From positions 16,986-80,985 of the forward strand of contig CAYWYS010000010.1 in the NCBI GenBank assembly GCA_964462675.1: 64,000 nt of DNA, given 5' to 3'. The DNA comes from XN24 sp964462675 (GTDB lineage Bacteria > Pseudomonadota > Gammaproteobacteria > Steroidobacterales > XN24). The notes beneath the pieces were generated by a model. It saw nothing but the letters and a program-made list of their open reading frames with translations. It did not search any database and was not told where the DNA came from. Numbering within the stretch: the stretch's first letter is position 1; every line of letters starts with the position of its first letter. Positions 53,597 through 61,804 of the stretch are shown one piece after another. The position numbers and the translations under genes are program-made.

Positions 53597-55849
53597 ATGT
53601 TGTCGCTCGGCGCCGGGATGCTGGCGGGCGCCTGGCTCGCCCTGCAGCCGGCAAGCCCGCCGCCGGCATGGCTGCTCGGCGCCGCCGCGACCGCCGCAGC
53701 CGTTGCGCTGCTGCGCGGTCGGCTGCTGCTCGCGGGCCTTGCGCTGGGCTTTGCGCTGGCGGGCTGGTCGCTGGCGCAGGCGCTCGCCGACCGCCTCGAG
53801 TCCGCGCTCGACGGCACCAGCGTCGAGTTCATCGGCATCGTCGAGGACCTGCCAAGCCGGGAGATGCGCCGCGTCGTCCTGAGCCTGCGGATCGAGTCGC
53901 CGGGCGGGCTGCCGCGACGCGCGCGCATTGCCTGGTACGAGCCGTCAGCCTTGCCGCGCCCGGGTGAGCGCTGGCGCTTTCGCGCGAAGCTGCAACGACC
54001 GCGCGGCCTGGTCAACAGCGGCAGCGCGAGCCGCGAGGCCTGGCTGTTGCGGCAGGGCATCGGCGCGACCGGCTACGCGAGCGGCCCGGCGGGCGGCGAG
54101 CTGCTGAAGCCGGGCGCGGATCGGCTGCTCGACATACGCGGCCGCAGCGCGCAACGCATCGAGGCCGCGGTCGCCGACCCGCGGCAGGCGGCCGTGCTGA
54201 TCGCCATCGCGCTGGGCTTCAGGGGCGGGCTCGACGCGGCGACGCGCGAGGCGCTCGCCGCGACCGGCACCGGCCACCTGCTGGCGATCTCGGGTCTGCA
54301 TGTCGGACTGGCCGCCGGCGCGGGCGGGCTGCTGGCCGGCGCGCTGGCCAGCCGCATCGGGGTGCGTCGCCGGCCGGTACGCGACTGGGCGGCGCTGGGG
54401 GCGCTCGCGGCTGCGTTCGCGTACTGCGTGCTCGCCGGCATGCCGGTGTCGGCGCGTCGTGCCGTGCTGATGACCGCGGCCGGGCTCGCGGCGCTGGTCG
54501 CGCGCCGTGGCGGCTCGCTGGCGGCCGCGCTCGGCGGCGCGCTCGCGCTGGTGCTGCTGGCCGACCCGCTCGCGGTGCTCGATCCGGGCCTGTGGCTGTC
54601 GTTCGGCGCGGTGGCCACGATTCTAGCGGTCGTGGCAGGGCGTTGCGGCCGGGCTGGAAAACTCACGCTCTTGCTGCGCATCCAGGCGGCGCTGGCGGTC
54701 GGCTTGCTGGTCTGCACGGTGGCGTGGTTCGGACGGGTGTCGCTGGTGGCGCCGCTGGCCAACCTGTTCGCGGTGCCGTGGTTCAGTGCGCTGGTCGTGC
54801 CGCCCGCGCTGGCCGGCGTCGTGCTGTCCTGGCTGCTGCCGACAGCCGGCGCCTGGGTGCTGCAATTCGCTGCTGAGGCGACCCGGCTGGCGCTGGTCGC
54901 GGTCGACAGCCTGGCCCGCTGGCCGCTGGCTGCACGAGCCGTGGCCGCACCGGGGATCGCCGCGTCAGCGCTGGCGGCATGCGGCGCCGCCTGGTGCCTG
55001 CTGCCGCGCCCCGCGCCCGGCCGCGCGCTCGCGCCGCTGCTGTTTGCGCCCTTGCTGCTCGGTGCGGCGGCACCGCCGCCGCCGGGCGGGTTCGAGCTCA
55101 GGGTGTTCGACATCGGGCACGGACTGGCGGTGCTGGTGCGGACCCACGAGCGCGTGCTGCTGTATGACGCAGGCCCGTCGTGGCCCGGCGGCGACGCCGC
55201 GGAGTGGACGATCCTGCCCGCGCTGCGCGCGCTCGGCGTGCGCCGGCTGGATGCGCTGCTGCTCAGCCACGGACACGCGGATCACGTGGGCGGCGCGGAG
55301 TCAGTCCTGGGCAGGTTTCCGGGCACCCCGACGTGGGCGGGCTACGGCGTAGAGCGCGACGGCGATCGCGCGTGCCGCGACGGCCTGTCGTGGGCTTGGG
55401 ACGGCGTGCGCTTCAGCATGCTGCACCCGGCAGAGGGTTTTCGCGGCGGCCTGAACGACGGCTCCTGCGTCTTGCTGATCGAGGGTCCGGGCGGGCGGGT
55501 GCTGCTGACCGGCGATATCGAAGCCGCCGGCGAGCGCGCGCTGCTGCGGGACCGCGGCCGCCTGCCGATGGACCTGCTGGTCGCCCCGCACCACGGCAGC
55601 CGCACGTCCTCCGGCGCCGCACTGGTGGCCGCGACCCGTCCCGCCTGGGTGGTGTTCTCGACCAACTGGCGCAATCGCTGGGGATTCCCGGCGGAACCGG
55701 TCGTGGCGCGCTGGCAGCATGCCGGGGCATTGCCGCTGTCCACGGAGCGCCACGGCGAGATCCTCGTGCGCTTCGGGCCGCACGGGCCCGCGCCGCCGGT
55801 AGTGCGCCGGCAGGCGGCGTGCCGCGCGTGGCTCGACTGCGCGCGCTGA
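53597..55849 (+). CDS. comEC: DNA internalization protein ComEC/Rec2
   Basis: ComEC is the inner-membrane channel for DNA uptake in natural competence. The 750-residue protein has the N-terminal DUF4131 region with an OB-like domain (GTSVEFIGIVEDLPSREMRR). The competence core follows (TGTGHLLAISGLHVGLAAG, ADPLAVLDPGLWLSFGAV), with many transmembrane helices. The C-terminal metallo-beta-lactamase-like domain has LLLSHGHADHVGGAES, LLTGDIE and LLVAPHHGSRTSS. The first strand of that domain reads FDIGHGLAVLV, where relatives usually have DVGQGD. Other competence genes are not in view. Confidence 0.93.
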   Translation: MLSLGAGMLAGAWLALQPASPPPAWLLGAAATAAAVALLRGRLLLAGLALGFALAGWSLAQALADRLESALDGTSVEFIGIVEDLPSREMRRVVLSLRIESPGGLPRRARIAWYEPSALPRPGERWRFRAKLQRPRGLVNSGSASREAWLLRQGIGATGYASGPAGGELLKPGADRLLDIRGRSAQRIEAAVADPRQAAVLIAIALGFRGGLDAATREALAATGTGHLLAISGLHVGLAAGAGGLLAGALASRIGVRRRPVRDWAALGALAAAFAYCVLAGMPVSARRAVLMTAAGLAALVARRGGSLAAALGGALALVLLADPLAVLDPGLWLSFGAVATILAVVAGRCGRAGKLTLLLRIQAALAVGLLVCTVAWFGRVSLVAPLANLFAVPWFSALVVPPALAGVVLSWLLPTAGAWVLQFAAEATRLALVAVDSLARWPLAARAVAAPGIAASALAACGAAWCLLPRPAPGRALAPLLFAPLLLGAAAPPPPGGFELRVFDIGHGLAVLVRTHERVLLYDAGPSWPGGDAAEWTILPALRALGVRRLDALLLSHGHADHVGGAESVLGRFPGTPTWAGYGVERDGDRACRDGLSWAWDGVRFSMLHPAEGFRGGLNDGSCVLLIEGPGGRVLLTGDIEAAGERALLRDRGRLPMDLLVAPHHGSRTSSGAALVAATRPAWVVFSTNWRNRWGFPAEPVVARWQHAGALPLSTERHGEILVRFGPHGPAPPVVRRQAACRAWLDCAR

Positions 55850-55921
55850 AACGCGCTGCCGGTGGCCCGGTGGCGACGGTTGCCGGTATCATCCGCGACT
55901 ACCAACAGGTCGCGAGGCGCC

Positions 55922-56548
55922 ATGATCGAAATCATCCAGGCGGGCGGGTGGCTGATGCTGCCCATCGTCCTTTGTTCCATCATCGCCGTGGCCATCACGA
56001 TCGAACGCCTCTGGACCCTGCAGCGCCGGCGCGTGCTGCCCACTGGCTTGACGATGCGCGTGTGGGAGTGGGCCCGCGACCGGCAGCTGGACCAGAAGCA
56101 CCTGGCGGTGCTGGCTGCGAACTCGCCGATGGGCCGCGTGCTGGCGGCCGGTCTCGCCAATCGTCACCAGAGCCGCGAAGTCCTCAAGGAGATCGTGCAG
56201 GACACCGGGCGGCACGTCGTGCACGAGCTCGAGCGCTACCTGAATTCACTGGGCACGATCGCCGCGATCACGCCGCTGCTCGGGCTGCTCGGCACGGTCA
56301 TCGGCATGGTCAAGGTGTTCACCGCGATCACGACTGCCGGCGTCGGCAATCCCTCGGTGCTGGCCGGCGGCATCTCCGAGGCGCTGATCACGACGGCCGC
56401 GGGACTGTCTGTCGCGATTCCGAGCCTGATCGCTTATCGCTACCTGCGCGGCCAGGTCGACGCGCTGGTCGTGGAGATGGAAAAGGAGGCGATGAAGCTG
56501 GTCGATGCGCTGCACGGCACGCCGGCGGCCGAGGTCGTCGCAGCATGA
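55922..56548 (+). CDS. exbB: MotA/TolQ/ExbB-family proton channel protein
   Basis: A 208-residue inner-membrane protein with three transmembrane helices: QAGGWLMLPIVLCSIIAVAITIERLW, then LNSLGTIAAITPLLGLLGTVIGMVKVF, and ISEALITTAAGLSVAIPSLIAY. The last two carry the conserved TPLLGLLGTV and TTAAGLxVAIP motifs. It pairs with the ExbD-like protein encoded next to form a proton-driven motor. Next to msbA and lpxK, as in Pseudomonas, these proteins are not obviously tied to TonB; their role there is unsettled. The stop overlaps exbD by four bases. Confidence 0.9.
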   Translation: MIEIIQAGGWLMLPIVLCSIIAVAITIERLWTLQRRRVLPTGLTMRVWEWARDRQLDQKHLAVLAANSPMGRVLAAGLANRHQSREVLKEIVQDTGRHVVHELERYLNSLGTIAAITPLLGLLGTVIGMVKVFTAITTAGVGNPSVLAGGISEALITTAAGLSVAIPSLIAYRYLRGQVDALVVEMEKEAMKLVDALHGTPAAEVVAA

Positions 56549-56961
56549 ACCTGCGCACGCGGCCGCGCGAGGAACCCGAGATCAACCTGACCTCGCTGAT
56601 CGACGTCGTGTTGCTGCTGCTGGTGTTCTTCATGGTGTCGACCAGTTTCCTCAAGGCCACCGAGATCCGCCTGCAGCTGCCGCAGGCCGAGGCCACGCCG
56701 CGGATCGAGCCCGCTGCCGAGATCGAGATCATGGTCAGCGCGGCCGGTGATTATTTCGTGGCCGGCCAGGAGCTGGTGAACCGCCGCCCGGAGACGCTGC
56801 GCCGCGCGCTCGAGCAGGTGGCGCAGGACCGCCGCGAACTGCCGATCACGATCCGCGCGGACGGGCGCGCCTCGCACCAGTCGGTCGTCACGGCGATGGA
56901 CATCGTCGGGCGCATGGGCTTCAGCCGCATCATGATCGCGACTGTCAGCGAGCCCGAGTGA
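56545..56961 (+). CDS. exbD: ExbD/TolR-family protein
   Basis: The 138-residue protein has one N-terminal transmembrane helix in EINLTSLIDVVLLLLVFFMV, with the essential proton-carrying Asp20. A periplasmic domain follows (EIRLQLPQAEATPRIEPA, then ITIRADGRASHQSVVTAMD, GFSRIMIAT). It works with the ExbB-like protein upstream. Four-base overlaps join it to exbB and msbA, so energy coupling and lipid A export may be coexpressed. Confidence 0.9.
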   Translation: MNLRTRPREEPEINLTSLIDVVLLLLVFFMVSTSFLKATEIRLQLPQAEATPRIEPAAEIEIMVSAAGDYFVAGQELVNRRPETLRRALEQVAQDRRELPITIRADGRASHQSVVTAMDIVGRMGFSRIMIATVSEPE

Positions 56962-58718
56962 AGCATCTCTCCGAGCCGGCCGCCGGCCAGATCAATGCCG
57001 TTTACCGGCGCCTGTTTCGCTACTCGGCCGAACACCTGCCGATGTTCCTGGCCGCGATGGCGGCGATGGCGGTCTATGCCGCCAGCCAGACCGGCTTCGT
57101 CTACCTCACCAAGCTGGTCACCGACCAGAGCTTCGTCGACCGGGACATGGAATTCATCCGCTGGGTGCCGGTGCTGATTTTCGTGATCTTCGTGGTTCGC
57201 GGCATCGCGGATTTCGTCTCGGTCTATTGCATGAGCTGGGTCGGCCGCCAGGTCATCAAGCGGCTGCGCCGCGAGGTGTTCGCCAAGTTCCTCGTGCTGC
57301 CGGCGCGCTTCTATGACGCAAACTCCTCGGGCGCGCTGCTGTCGCGCCTGACCTTCAATATCGAGCAGGTCGCGCAGGCCTCGAGCCAGGTGCTGACCAC
57401 GGTGTTCAAGGACCTGCTGACGATCATCGGTCTGGTCGCCTACATGTTCTGGGTCAGCATGCGGCTGTCGTTGTTCGTGCTGGTGCTCGGCCCGGTGATC
57501 GGGCTCGTCATCCGTGTGCTGTCGAAGCATTTCCGGCGCTACAGCGCGCGCATCCAGAACTCGATGGGCGATGTCACGCAGGCGGCCGAGCAGGTGCTCG
57601 AGGCCCACAAGGTCGTCAAGGTATTCAACGGCGAGGCGCAGGAGATCGACGGCTTCGAGCGTGTCAACGAGCAGAACCGGCGCCTGAACATGAAGCTGGC
57701 CACGGCCAAGGCCGCGAGCCAGCCGATCGTGCAGATGGTGGCGGCAGTCGGGCTCGCCAGCGTCGTGTTCGTGGCGACCAACGAGGACCTTTCCGGCGGC
57801 ATGTCGGTCGGCGAGTTCGTCTCCTTCCTCGGCGCGATGTTGCTGATCATGGCGCCGCTGAAGCACCTGACGAATATCAACGGGCCGCTGCAGCAGGGGA
57901 TCGCGGCGGGCCAGAGCATCTTCGAGCTGCTTGACGCGCCCGGCGAGGACGAGGGCGGCCCGGTGCCGCTGGAACGCGCGCGCGGCGAGATCGAGTTCAG
58001 CGAGGTCGGTTTCGTTTATCAGCAGGAAAAAGGGCCCGTGCTGCAGGCCGTCAACCTGCGGGTCGCCCCAGGCGAACGGCTCGCAATCGTCGGCCGTTCC
58101 GGCAGCGGCAAGAGCACACTGGTCAGCCTGATCCCGCGCTTCTACGATCCGACCGAGGGCGTCGTGCGGGTCGACGGGCGCGACGTGCGCGACTATCGGC
58201 GCGCCGACCTGCGGCGCCAGGTCAGCCTCGTGAGCCAGGACGTCAAGCTGTTCGACGACACGATCCGCGCCAACATCGCCTATGGCGTGATGCGCGACGC
58301 AAGCGCGCAGGAGATCGAGGCGGCTGCGCGGGCGGCCCACGTGCTCGAGTTCACCGACCGCTTCCCGGACGGGCTCGACACGGAGGTCGGCGATCGCGGC
58401 GTCACGCTGTCCGGCGGCCAGCGCCAGCGTGTCGCGATCGCGCGCGCCTTGTTGAAGAACACGCCGATCCTGATCCTCGACGAAGCGACCTCGGCGCTCG
58501 ACACGGAGTCGGAGCGCCACATCCAGGATGCGCTGGAGGCGCTGATGCAGAACCGTACGACGCTCGTCATCGCCCATCGTCTCTCGACGATCGAGAACGC
58601 CGACCGGATAGTCGTCATGGACCAGGGACGCGTCGCGGAGTCGGGAACGCACGGCGAGCTGATGGCCATCGACGGGCTGTATGCCTCGCTGCACAGGATG
58701 CAGTTCAAGGGCTCGTGA
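56958..58718 (+). CDS. msbA: Lipid A export ABC transporter/permease MsbA
   Basis: MsbA flips lipid A-core across the inner membrane. The 586-residue half-transporter starts at GTG and has six transmembrane helices, beginning near FLAAMAAMAVYAASQTGFVYL. The ATPase domain has Walker A (LAIVGRSGSGKSTLVSLIPR), LVSQDVKLFDDTIRANIAYG, the signature LSGGQRQRVAIARALLKN, Walker B ILILDEATSALDTESE and the H loop VIAHRLSTIENAD. The msbA-lpxK coupling is standard; here the overlap is four bases. Confidence 0.96.
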   Translation: MKHLSEPAAGQINAVYRRLFRYSAEHLPMFLAAMAAMAVYAASQTGFVYLTKLVTDQSFVDRDMEFIRWVPVLIFVIFVVRGIADFVSVYCMSWVGRQVIKRLRREVFAKFLVLPARFYDANSSGALLSRLTFNIEQVAQASSQVLTTVFKDLLTIIGLVAYMFWVSMRLSLFVLVLGPVIGLVIRVLSKHFRRYSARIQNSMGDVTQAAEQVLEAHKVVKVFNGEAQEIDGFERVNEQNRRLNMKLATAKAASQPIVQMVAAVGLASVVFVATNEDLSGGMSVGEFVSFLGAMLLIMAPLKHLTNINGPLQQGIAAGQSIFELLDAPGEDEGGPVPLERARGEIEFSEVGFVYQQEKGPVLQAVNLRVAPGERLAIVGRSGSGKSTLVSLIPRFYDPTEGVVRVDGRDVRDYRRADLRRQVSLVSQDVKLFDDTIRANIAYGVMRDASAQEIEAAARAAHVLEFTDRFPDGLDTEVGDRGVTLSGGQRQRVAIARALLKNTPILILDEATSALDTESERHIQDALEALMQNRTTLVIAHRLSTIENADRIVVMDQGRVAESGTHGELMAIDGLYASLHRMQFKGS

Positions 58719-59719
58719 ACGCGCTTGCCGACCACCTGATTTCGAGCTGGTACGGCGGCGCGCCGCCGCCGGCCTGGGCGCGGGCGCTCGAGCCGCTGTA
58801 TCGCGCCGTGGTCGCGGCGCGCCGGGCCGCCTACCGGCGCGGCTGGATGTCCTCGGGCCATCCCGGACGGCCGGTCGTGATCGTCGGCAACCTCACAGCC
58901 GGCGGCGCGGGCAAGACGCCGCTGGTGATCTGGCTGGTGCGCGCACTCGTGGCGCGCGGCCTTCGGCCCGCGGTCATCAGCCGCGGTTACGGCGGCGCCG
59001 AGCCGCGCCGGCCGCATCGCGTGACGCCCGCCGACGATCCTGGATTCAGCGGCGACGAACCGCTGATGGTTGCGGCATTGACGGGACAAGCGGTGTGGAT
59101 CTGCCGCGATCGGCTCGCCGCCGCGCGTGCCGCGGTCGCGGGCGGCGCCGAGGTCCTGATCGCCGACGACGGCCTGCAGCACTATCGCCTGCGCCGCGAT
59201 GCCGAGATCGCCGTCATCGACGGGGCGCGCGGCCTTGGCAACGGGCGCTGCCTGCCGGCCGGGCCGCTGCGCGAGCCGCCGTCACGCCTCGCGGAGGTGG
59301 ACCTGGTCGTGTGCAATGGCGCCGGCAGATGTCCGCCGGGGGCGTTGACGATGCAGCTTTGCGGCGAGGACGCGGTCCGGCTCGACGGCGGCGAACGCCG
59401 GTCGCTCGCGCAGTTTGCGCCGGGGCCGGTGCATGCCCTCGCCGGGATCGGCCACCCGGAGCGCTTCTTCGCGATGCTTGCCGACCGCGGCCTGGAAGTC
59501 ATTCCGCATCCGCTGGCCGATCACGGGTCGGTGCCGCGCGAACTGCTCGCGCCGGCGGATGGCCACCCGGTGCTGATGACGGCGAAGGATGCGGCACGCT
59601 GTGCGCGCGAGCCGGCGGCGCGCGCTTGCTGGCAGGTGCCGGTCGAGGCCGAGTTCGGCGTCGATGCGGCCAGGCTGCTCGAAGTGCTGGCGCAGCGCCT
59701 CGGGTTGCGGGAAGCTTGA
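58715..59719 (+). CDS. lpxK: Tetraacyldisaccharide 4'-kinase
   Basis: LpxK phosphorylates the 4' position of the lipid A precursor. The 334-residue protein starts at GTG. It has the P-loop VVIVGNLTAGGAGKTPLVIWL, then PAVISRGYGGAE, GDEPLMVA and VLIADDGLQHYRLRRD. HALAGIGHPERFF and the C-terminal VLMTAKDAARC are also typical. It lies in an msbA-lpxK-ycaR-kdsB cluster, with all products serving lipid A-Kdo assembly. Confidence 0.95.
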   Translation: MNALADHLISSWYGGAPPPAWARALEPLYRAVVAARRAAYRRGWMSSGHPGRPVVIVGNLTAGGAGKTPLVIWLVRALVARGLRPAVISRGYGGAEPRRPHRVTPADDPGFSGDEPLMVAALTGQAVWICRDRLAAARAAVAGGAEVLIADDGLQHYRLRRDAEIAVIDGARGLGNGRCLPAGPLREPPSRLAEVDLVVCNGAGRCPPGALTMQLCGEDAVRLDGGERRSLAQFAPGPVHALAGIGHPERFFAMLADRGLEVIPHPLADHGSVPRELLAPADGHPVLMTAKDAARCAREPAARACWQVPVEAEFGVDAARLLEVLAQRLGLREA

Positions 59720-59722
59720 ACG

Positions 59723-59920
59723 ATGGATCACCGGCTGCTCGACATCCTCGCCTGCCCGATCTGCAAGGGGCCGCTGGTGCGCTGTCGTGACCGCGAGGAA
59801 CTGGTCTGCCGCGGCGATCGGCTCGCGTGGCCGATCCGCAACGGCGTGCCGATCCTGCTGGTCGGCGAGGCCCGCGAGCTCAGCCAGCCGGAACTGCTGG
59901 CGATGGAGCAGCCACGGTGA
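59723..59920 (+). CDS. ycaR: Trm112/YcaR-family small zinc-ribbon protein
   Basis: A 65-residue protein: LLDILACPICKGPLVRCRDR, then ELVCRGDRLAWPIRNGVPILL, the defining pattern of the family. The first CxxC is complete, while only one further cysteine (in LVCRG) is present, as in E. coli YcaR. No function is established in bacteria. It always sits between lpxK and kdsB in this cluster type. The end overlaps the kdsB GTG by four bases. Confidence 0.9.
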   Translation: MDHRLLDILACPICKGPLVRCRDREELVCRGDRLAWPIRNGVPILLVGEARELSQPELLAMEQPR

Positions 59921-60693
59921 GCGGGTTCCGGGTCGTCATTCCGGCGCGCTACGACGCGACGCGCCTGCCGGGCAAGCCGCTGGCACCGATCGCCGGGCGG
60001 CCGATGATCCGCTGGGTATGGGAGCAGGCGATCGCCAGCGGCGCGGCCGAGGTGTGGGTCGCCACGGATCACGATGGCGTAGCGGCCGCGTGCCGCGCAT
60101 TCGGCGCACAGGTGTGCATGACGGACGCCGCGCATGCCAGCGGCACCGATCGCATCGCCGAGGTCGCGGCCCGCCGCGGCTGGGACGAGGACGCGATCAT
60201 TGTCAACGTGCAGGGCGACGAGCCATTGCTGCCGCCAGCGCTGATTCGGCAGGTCGCGGAACTGTTGTGGCTGCATCCGGAGGCCGAGATCGGCACGCTC
60301 GGCACGCCGCTGCATGATCTCGGCGAGTATCTCGATCCAAATGTCGTCAAGCTCGTGATGCGTGCCGACGGCGCCGCGCTGTACTTCAGCCGCGCGCCGA
60401 TACCGTGGCACCGGGACGGGGCGGCGGCCGGGCTCGGCTCGCAACAGCGGTACGCGGGCGCGATGCGCCACCTCGGCCTCTACAGTTGCCGAGTCGGCGC
60501 CTTGCAGCGGCTTGCGGCAGCGCCGCCATGCCAGATCGAGGAGATCGAGCGGCTGGAGCAACTGCGCGCGCTGTGGCTGGGAATGCGCATCCAGGCCGAT
60601 GCGGCGCTCGCGGTGCCGCCAGCCGGCGTGGATACGCCGGCTGACCTCGAGCGGGTCAATCGTCTGCTGGCGGACCGTCGGCCGGAATGCTGA
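59917..60693 (+). CDS. kdsB: 3-deoxy-manno-octulosonate cytidylyltransferase
   Basis: KdsB activates Kdo as CMP-Kdo for transfer to lipid A. The 258-residue protein starts at GTG with FRVVIPARYDATRLPGKPLAPIAGRPMI. It carries VWVATDHDGVA, TDAAHASGTDRIAEVA and the VNVQGDEPLLPP motif. YFSRAPIPWHRDG and HLGLYSCRV follow, then IEEIERLEQLRALWLGMRI. Its end overlaps the convergent gene on the other strand by 38 bases. Confidence 0.96.
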   Translation: MSGFRVVIPARYDATRLPGKPLAPIAGRPMIRWVWEQAIASGAAEVWVATDHDGVAAACRAFGAQVCMTDAAHASGTDRIAEVAARRGWDEDAIIVNVQGDEPLLPPALIRQVAELLWLHPEAEIGTLGTPLHDLGEYLDPNVVKLVMRADGAALYFSRAPIPWHRDGAAAGLGSQQRYAGAMRHLGLYSCRVGALQRLAAAPPCQIEEIERLEQLRALWLGMRIQADAALAVPPAGVDTPADLERVNRLLADRRPEC

Positions 60694-60943
60694 TCAGTTG
60701 CAGTTCCGCAGACGGCGTGACCCCGTCGGGCGCGAAAACCGGCAGTTCGAACAGTTGCGGGGCATGGCGCATCGGCTTGCCGAAGTTGTCCGCCTGGATG
60801 ACTGGCGCGGCGCCGATCGGGCGCAGCACGATCACGGGCGGCTGGTCGAGCACCTCGACGAGTTTGCAGCGCATGCCCTGGTAACGGACTTCCGCGCCAA
60901 GCATCGACCTGAGCCGCTCGATGGTGATGCCGGGTGGTGCCAT
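60656..60943 (-). CDS. Conserved hypothetical protein
   Basis: A 95-residue protein with no signal peptide or membrane segment: MAPPGITIERLRSMLGAEVR, then GMRCKLVEVLDQPPVIVLRP, a middle NFGKPMRHAPQLFELPVF and a polar tail. It looks like a small soluble fold of mixed strands. I recall similar short proteins beside kdsB and the phosphatase gene in xanthomonads, but no function. The ATG is the first that leaves the conserved start; longer readings enter the divergent promoter region. It converges on kdsB with a 38-bp overlap. Confidence 0.6.
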   Translation of the reverse strand: MAPPGITIERLRSMLGAEVRYQGMRCKLVEVLDQPPVIVLRPIGAAPVIQADNFGKPMRHAPQLFELPVFAPDGVTPSAELQLISIPADGPPADD

Positions 60944-61060
60944 GCCGGCATGATAGCCGCCGGGCGAGCGTGCGCCCACTATCAGCCATGTCGCGCGCGG
61001 CCGGGTAGAATATCGGGGCCGGAAATGGCCCGGCTTTTGCGACGGGGCAATGCGCCAGAA

Positions 61061-61135
61061 ATGAGCACTGAACAAGGCAACGAACGAATCTCCGTGCTGT
61101 TCGTCTGCCTGGGAAATATCTGCGGAGCGCCCTAA
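61061..61135 (+). pseudogene. ptpA: Truncated low-molecular-weight protein tyrosine phosphatase (5' fragment)
   Basis: Twenty-four codons (MSTEQGNERISVLFVCLGNI, then CGAP) and a TAA. RISVLFVCLGNIC is the start of the catalytic P-loop (CX5R, nucleophile Cys16) of these phosphatases. The arginine and the rest of the usual 150 or so residues are missing: after the TGC of Cys21 the sequence becomes unrelated. A phosphatase gene is expected here because ptpA follows kdsB in Pseudomonas and relatives. The break marks the edge of the phage-like element. A possible -10 TAGAAT is at 61006-61011. The 3' part is presumably beyond the window. Confidence 0.75.
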
Positions 61136-61190
61136 GAACTTGATTTGAAAGGTGCTAGACTTCCGGCGTAGCAAATTCGTAGCAACGCCG
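61109..61190. other. Candidate attachment-site junction (attL) of a phage-like element
   Basis: Host-like sequence ends about 61123 in the phosphatase P-loop. Just inside, GTAGCAA occurs twice (61168-61174 and 61179-61185) exactly 11 bp apart, one helical turn. Both lie in a small hairpin with arms CCGGCGT (61163-61169) and ACGCCGG (61184-61190). Phased repeats near a junction are typical of integrase arm sites. No integrase is visible in the window. Confidence 0.45.
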
Positions 61191-61199
61191 GAGCCCGCC

Positions 61200-61652
61200 A
61201 TGCGCCACCCCGAACACGTTGCCGGTCTATTGCGCGAGGGTTCTACCTGGCGCGAGCCGTTCCAGGTGCGAGGCGGCCGGGCCTTCGATGCGGATAGCTG
61301 GGAGGATGCCTGTCACGCCCTGGCCGGTGCTGCACCGATCGCGACTGCGGCCTTCCTCTGGGTCCACAACCGCGACCAGGGCAGCCGCCGGATACTCGAG
61401 CGACACCTGCTCGGTCTGGTGCCGAAACTGAGCAACGGCGTCACGCCGCTGATGCTGGTTTCACTGGCACTCGATGAGCAGCACTGTCCGCAGGCGCAGC
61501 GCCGCGACGATCTGCGCGCGTTGGTACTCAACATCAACCCGCTCGATTGGCGCCGCAGCTACCAACGAATTCACGCGCGGCTGCTCAGTGAGCTCGACCA
61601 GTTGCACGGCGATGCCTGGCGGGTGGCGCGCCGACGGATGGACGGCGAATAG
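61200..61652 (+). CDS. Hypothetical protein of the phage-like element
   Basis: A 150-residue soluble protein of no recognised family: MRHPEHVAGLLREGSTWREP, FDADSWEDACHALAG, then HLLGLVPKLSNGVTPLMLVS and a basic helical end (NPLDWRRSYQRIHARLLSEL). The ATG is 64 bp inside the element edge; no clear ribosome site is visible. Position next to the junction fits a regulatory or integration-related cargo gene, but this is guesswork. Confidence 0.5.
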   Translation: MRHPEHVAGLLREGSTWREPFQVRGGRAFDADSWEDACHALAGAAPIATAAFLWVHNRDQGSRRILERHLLGLVPKLSNGVTPLMLVSLALDEQHCPQAQRRDDLRALVLNINPLDWRRSYQRIHARLLSELDQLHGDAWRVARRRMDGE

Positions 61653-61804
61653 TGGCGAGTTTGGCGGCGGTGGCGAGCTGCTGATGCCCACCTAAAGAGG
61701 GACGGGGCCGACCCTCTTTCACGCAAATCAGCCGCCGACGCCGCCGGAATCTCCGAGCGCCAGCGCAAGACCATGCTGCGCGTCGCCAACGTCCCCGCCG
61801 AGCA
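61653..61804 (+). pseudogene. Possible decayed gene fragment (helix-turn-helix-like)
   Basis: In the frame that follows the previous stop, an open stretch with no start codon reads RDGADPLSRKSAADAAGISE and RQRKTMLRVANVPAEQ. This resembles the DNA-binding segment of small phage or plasmid regulators. The likeness stops at about 61804, where an unconserved tail begins. It is probably a remnant. Confidence 0.3.

Noticed and set aside
56751..58694. A 647-codon minus-strand frame opposite msbA
   Set aside because: It is a shadow of the ABC transporter; no start region or motif supports it.
61061..61135. A one-base assembly error as the cause of the ptpA truncation
   Set aside because: Adding a base would restore CRS, but the frame then ends within a few codons and no phosphatase sequence follows in any frame, so a true junction is likelier.
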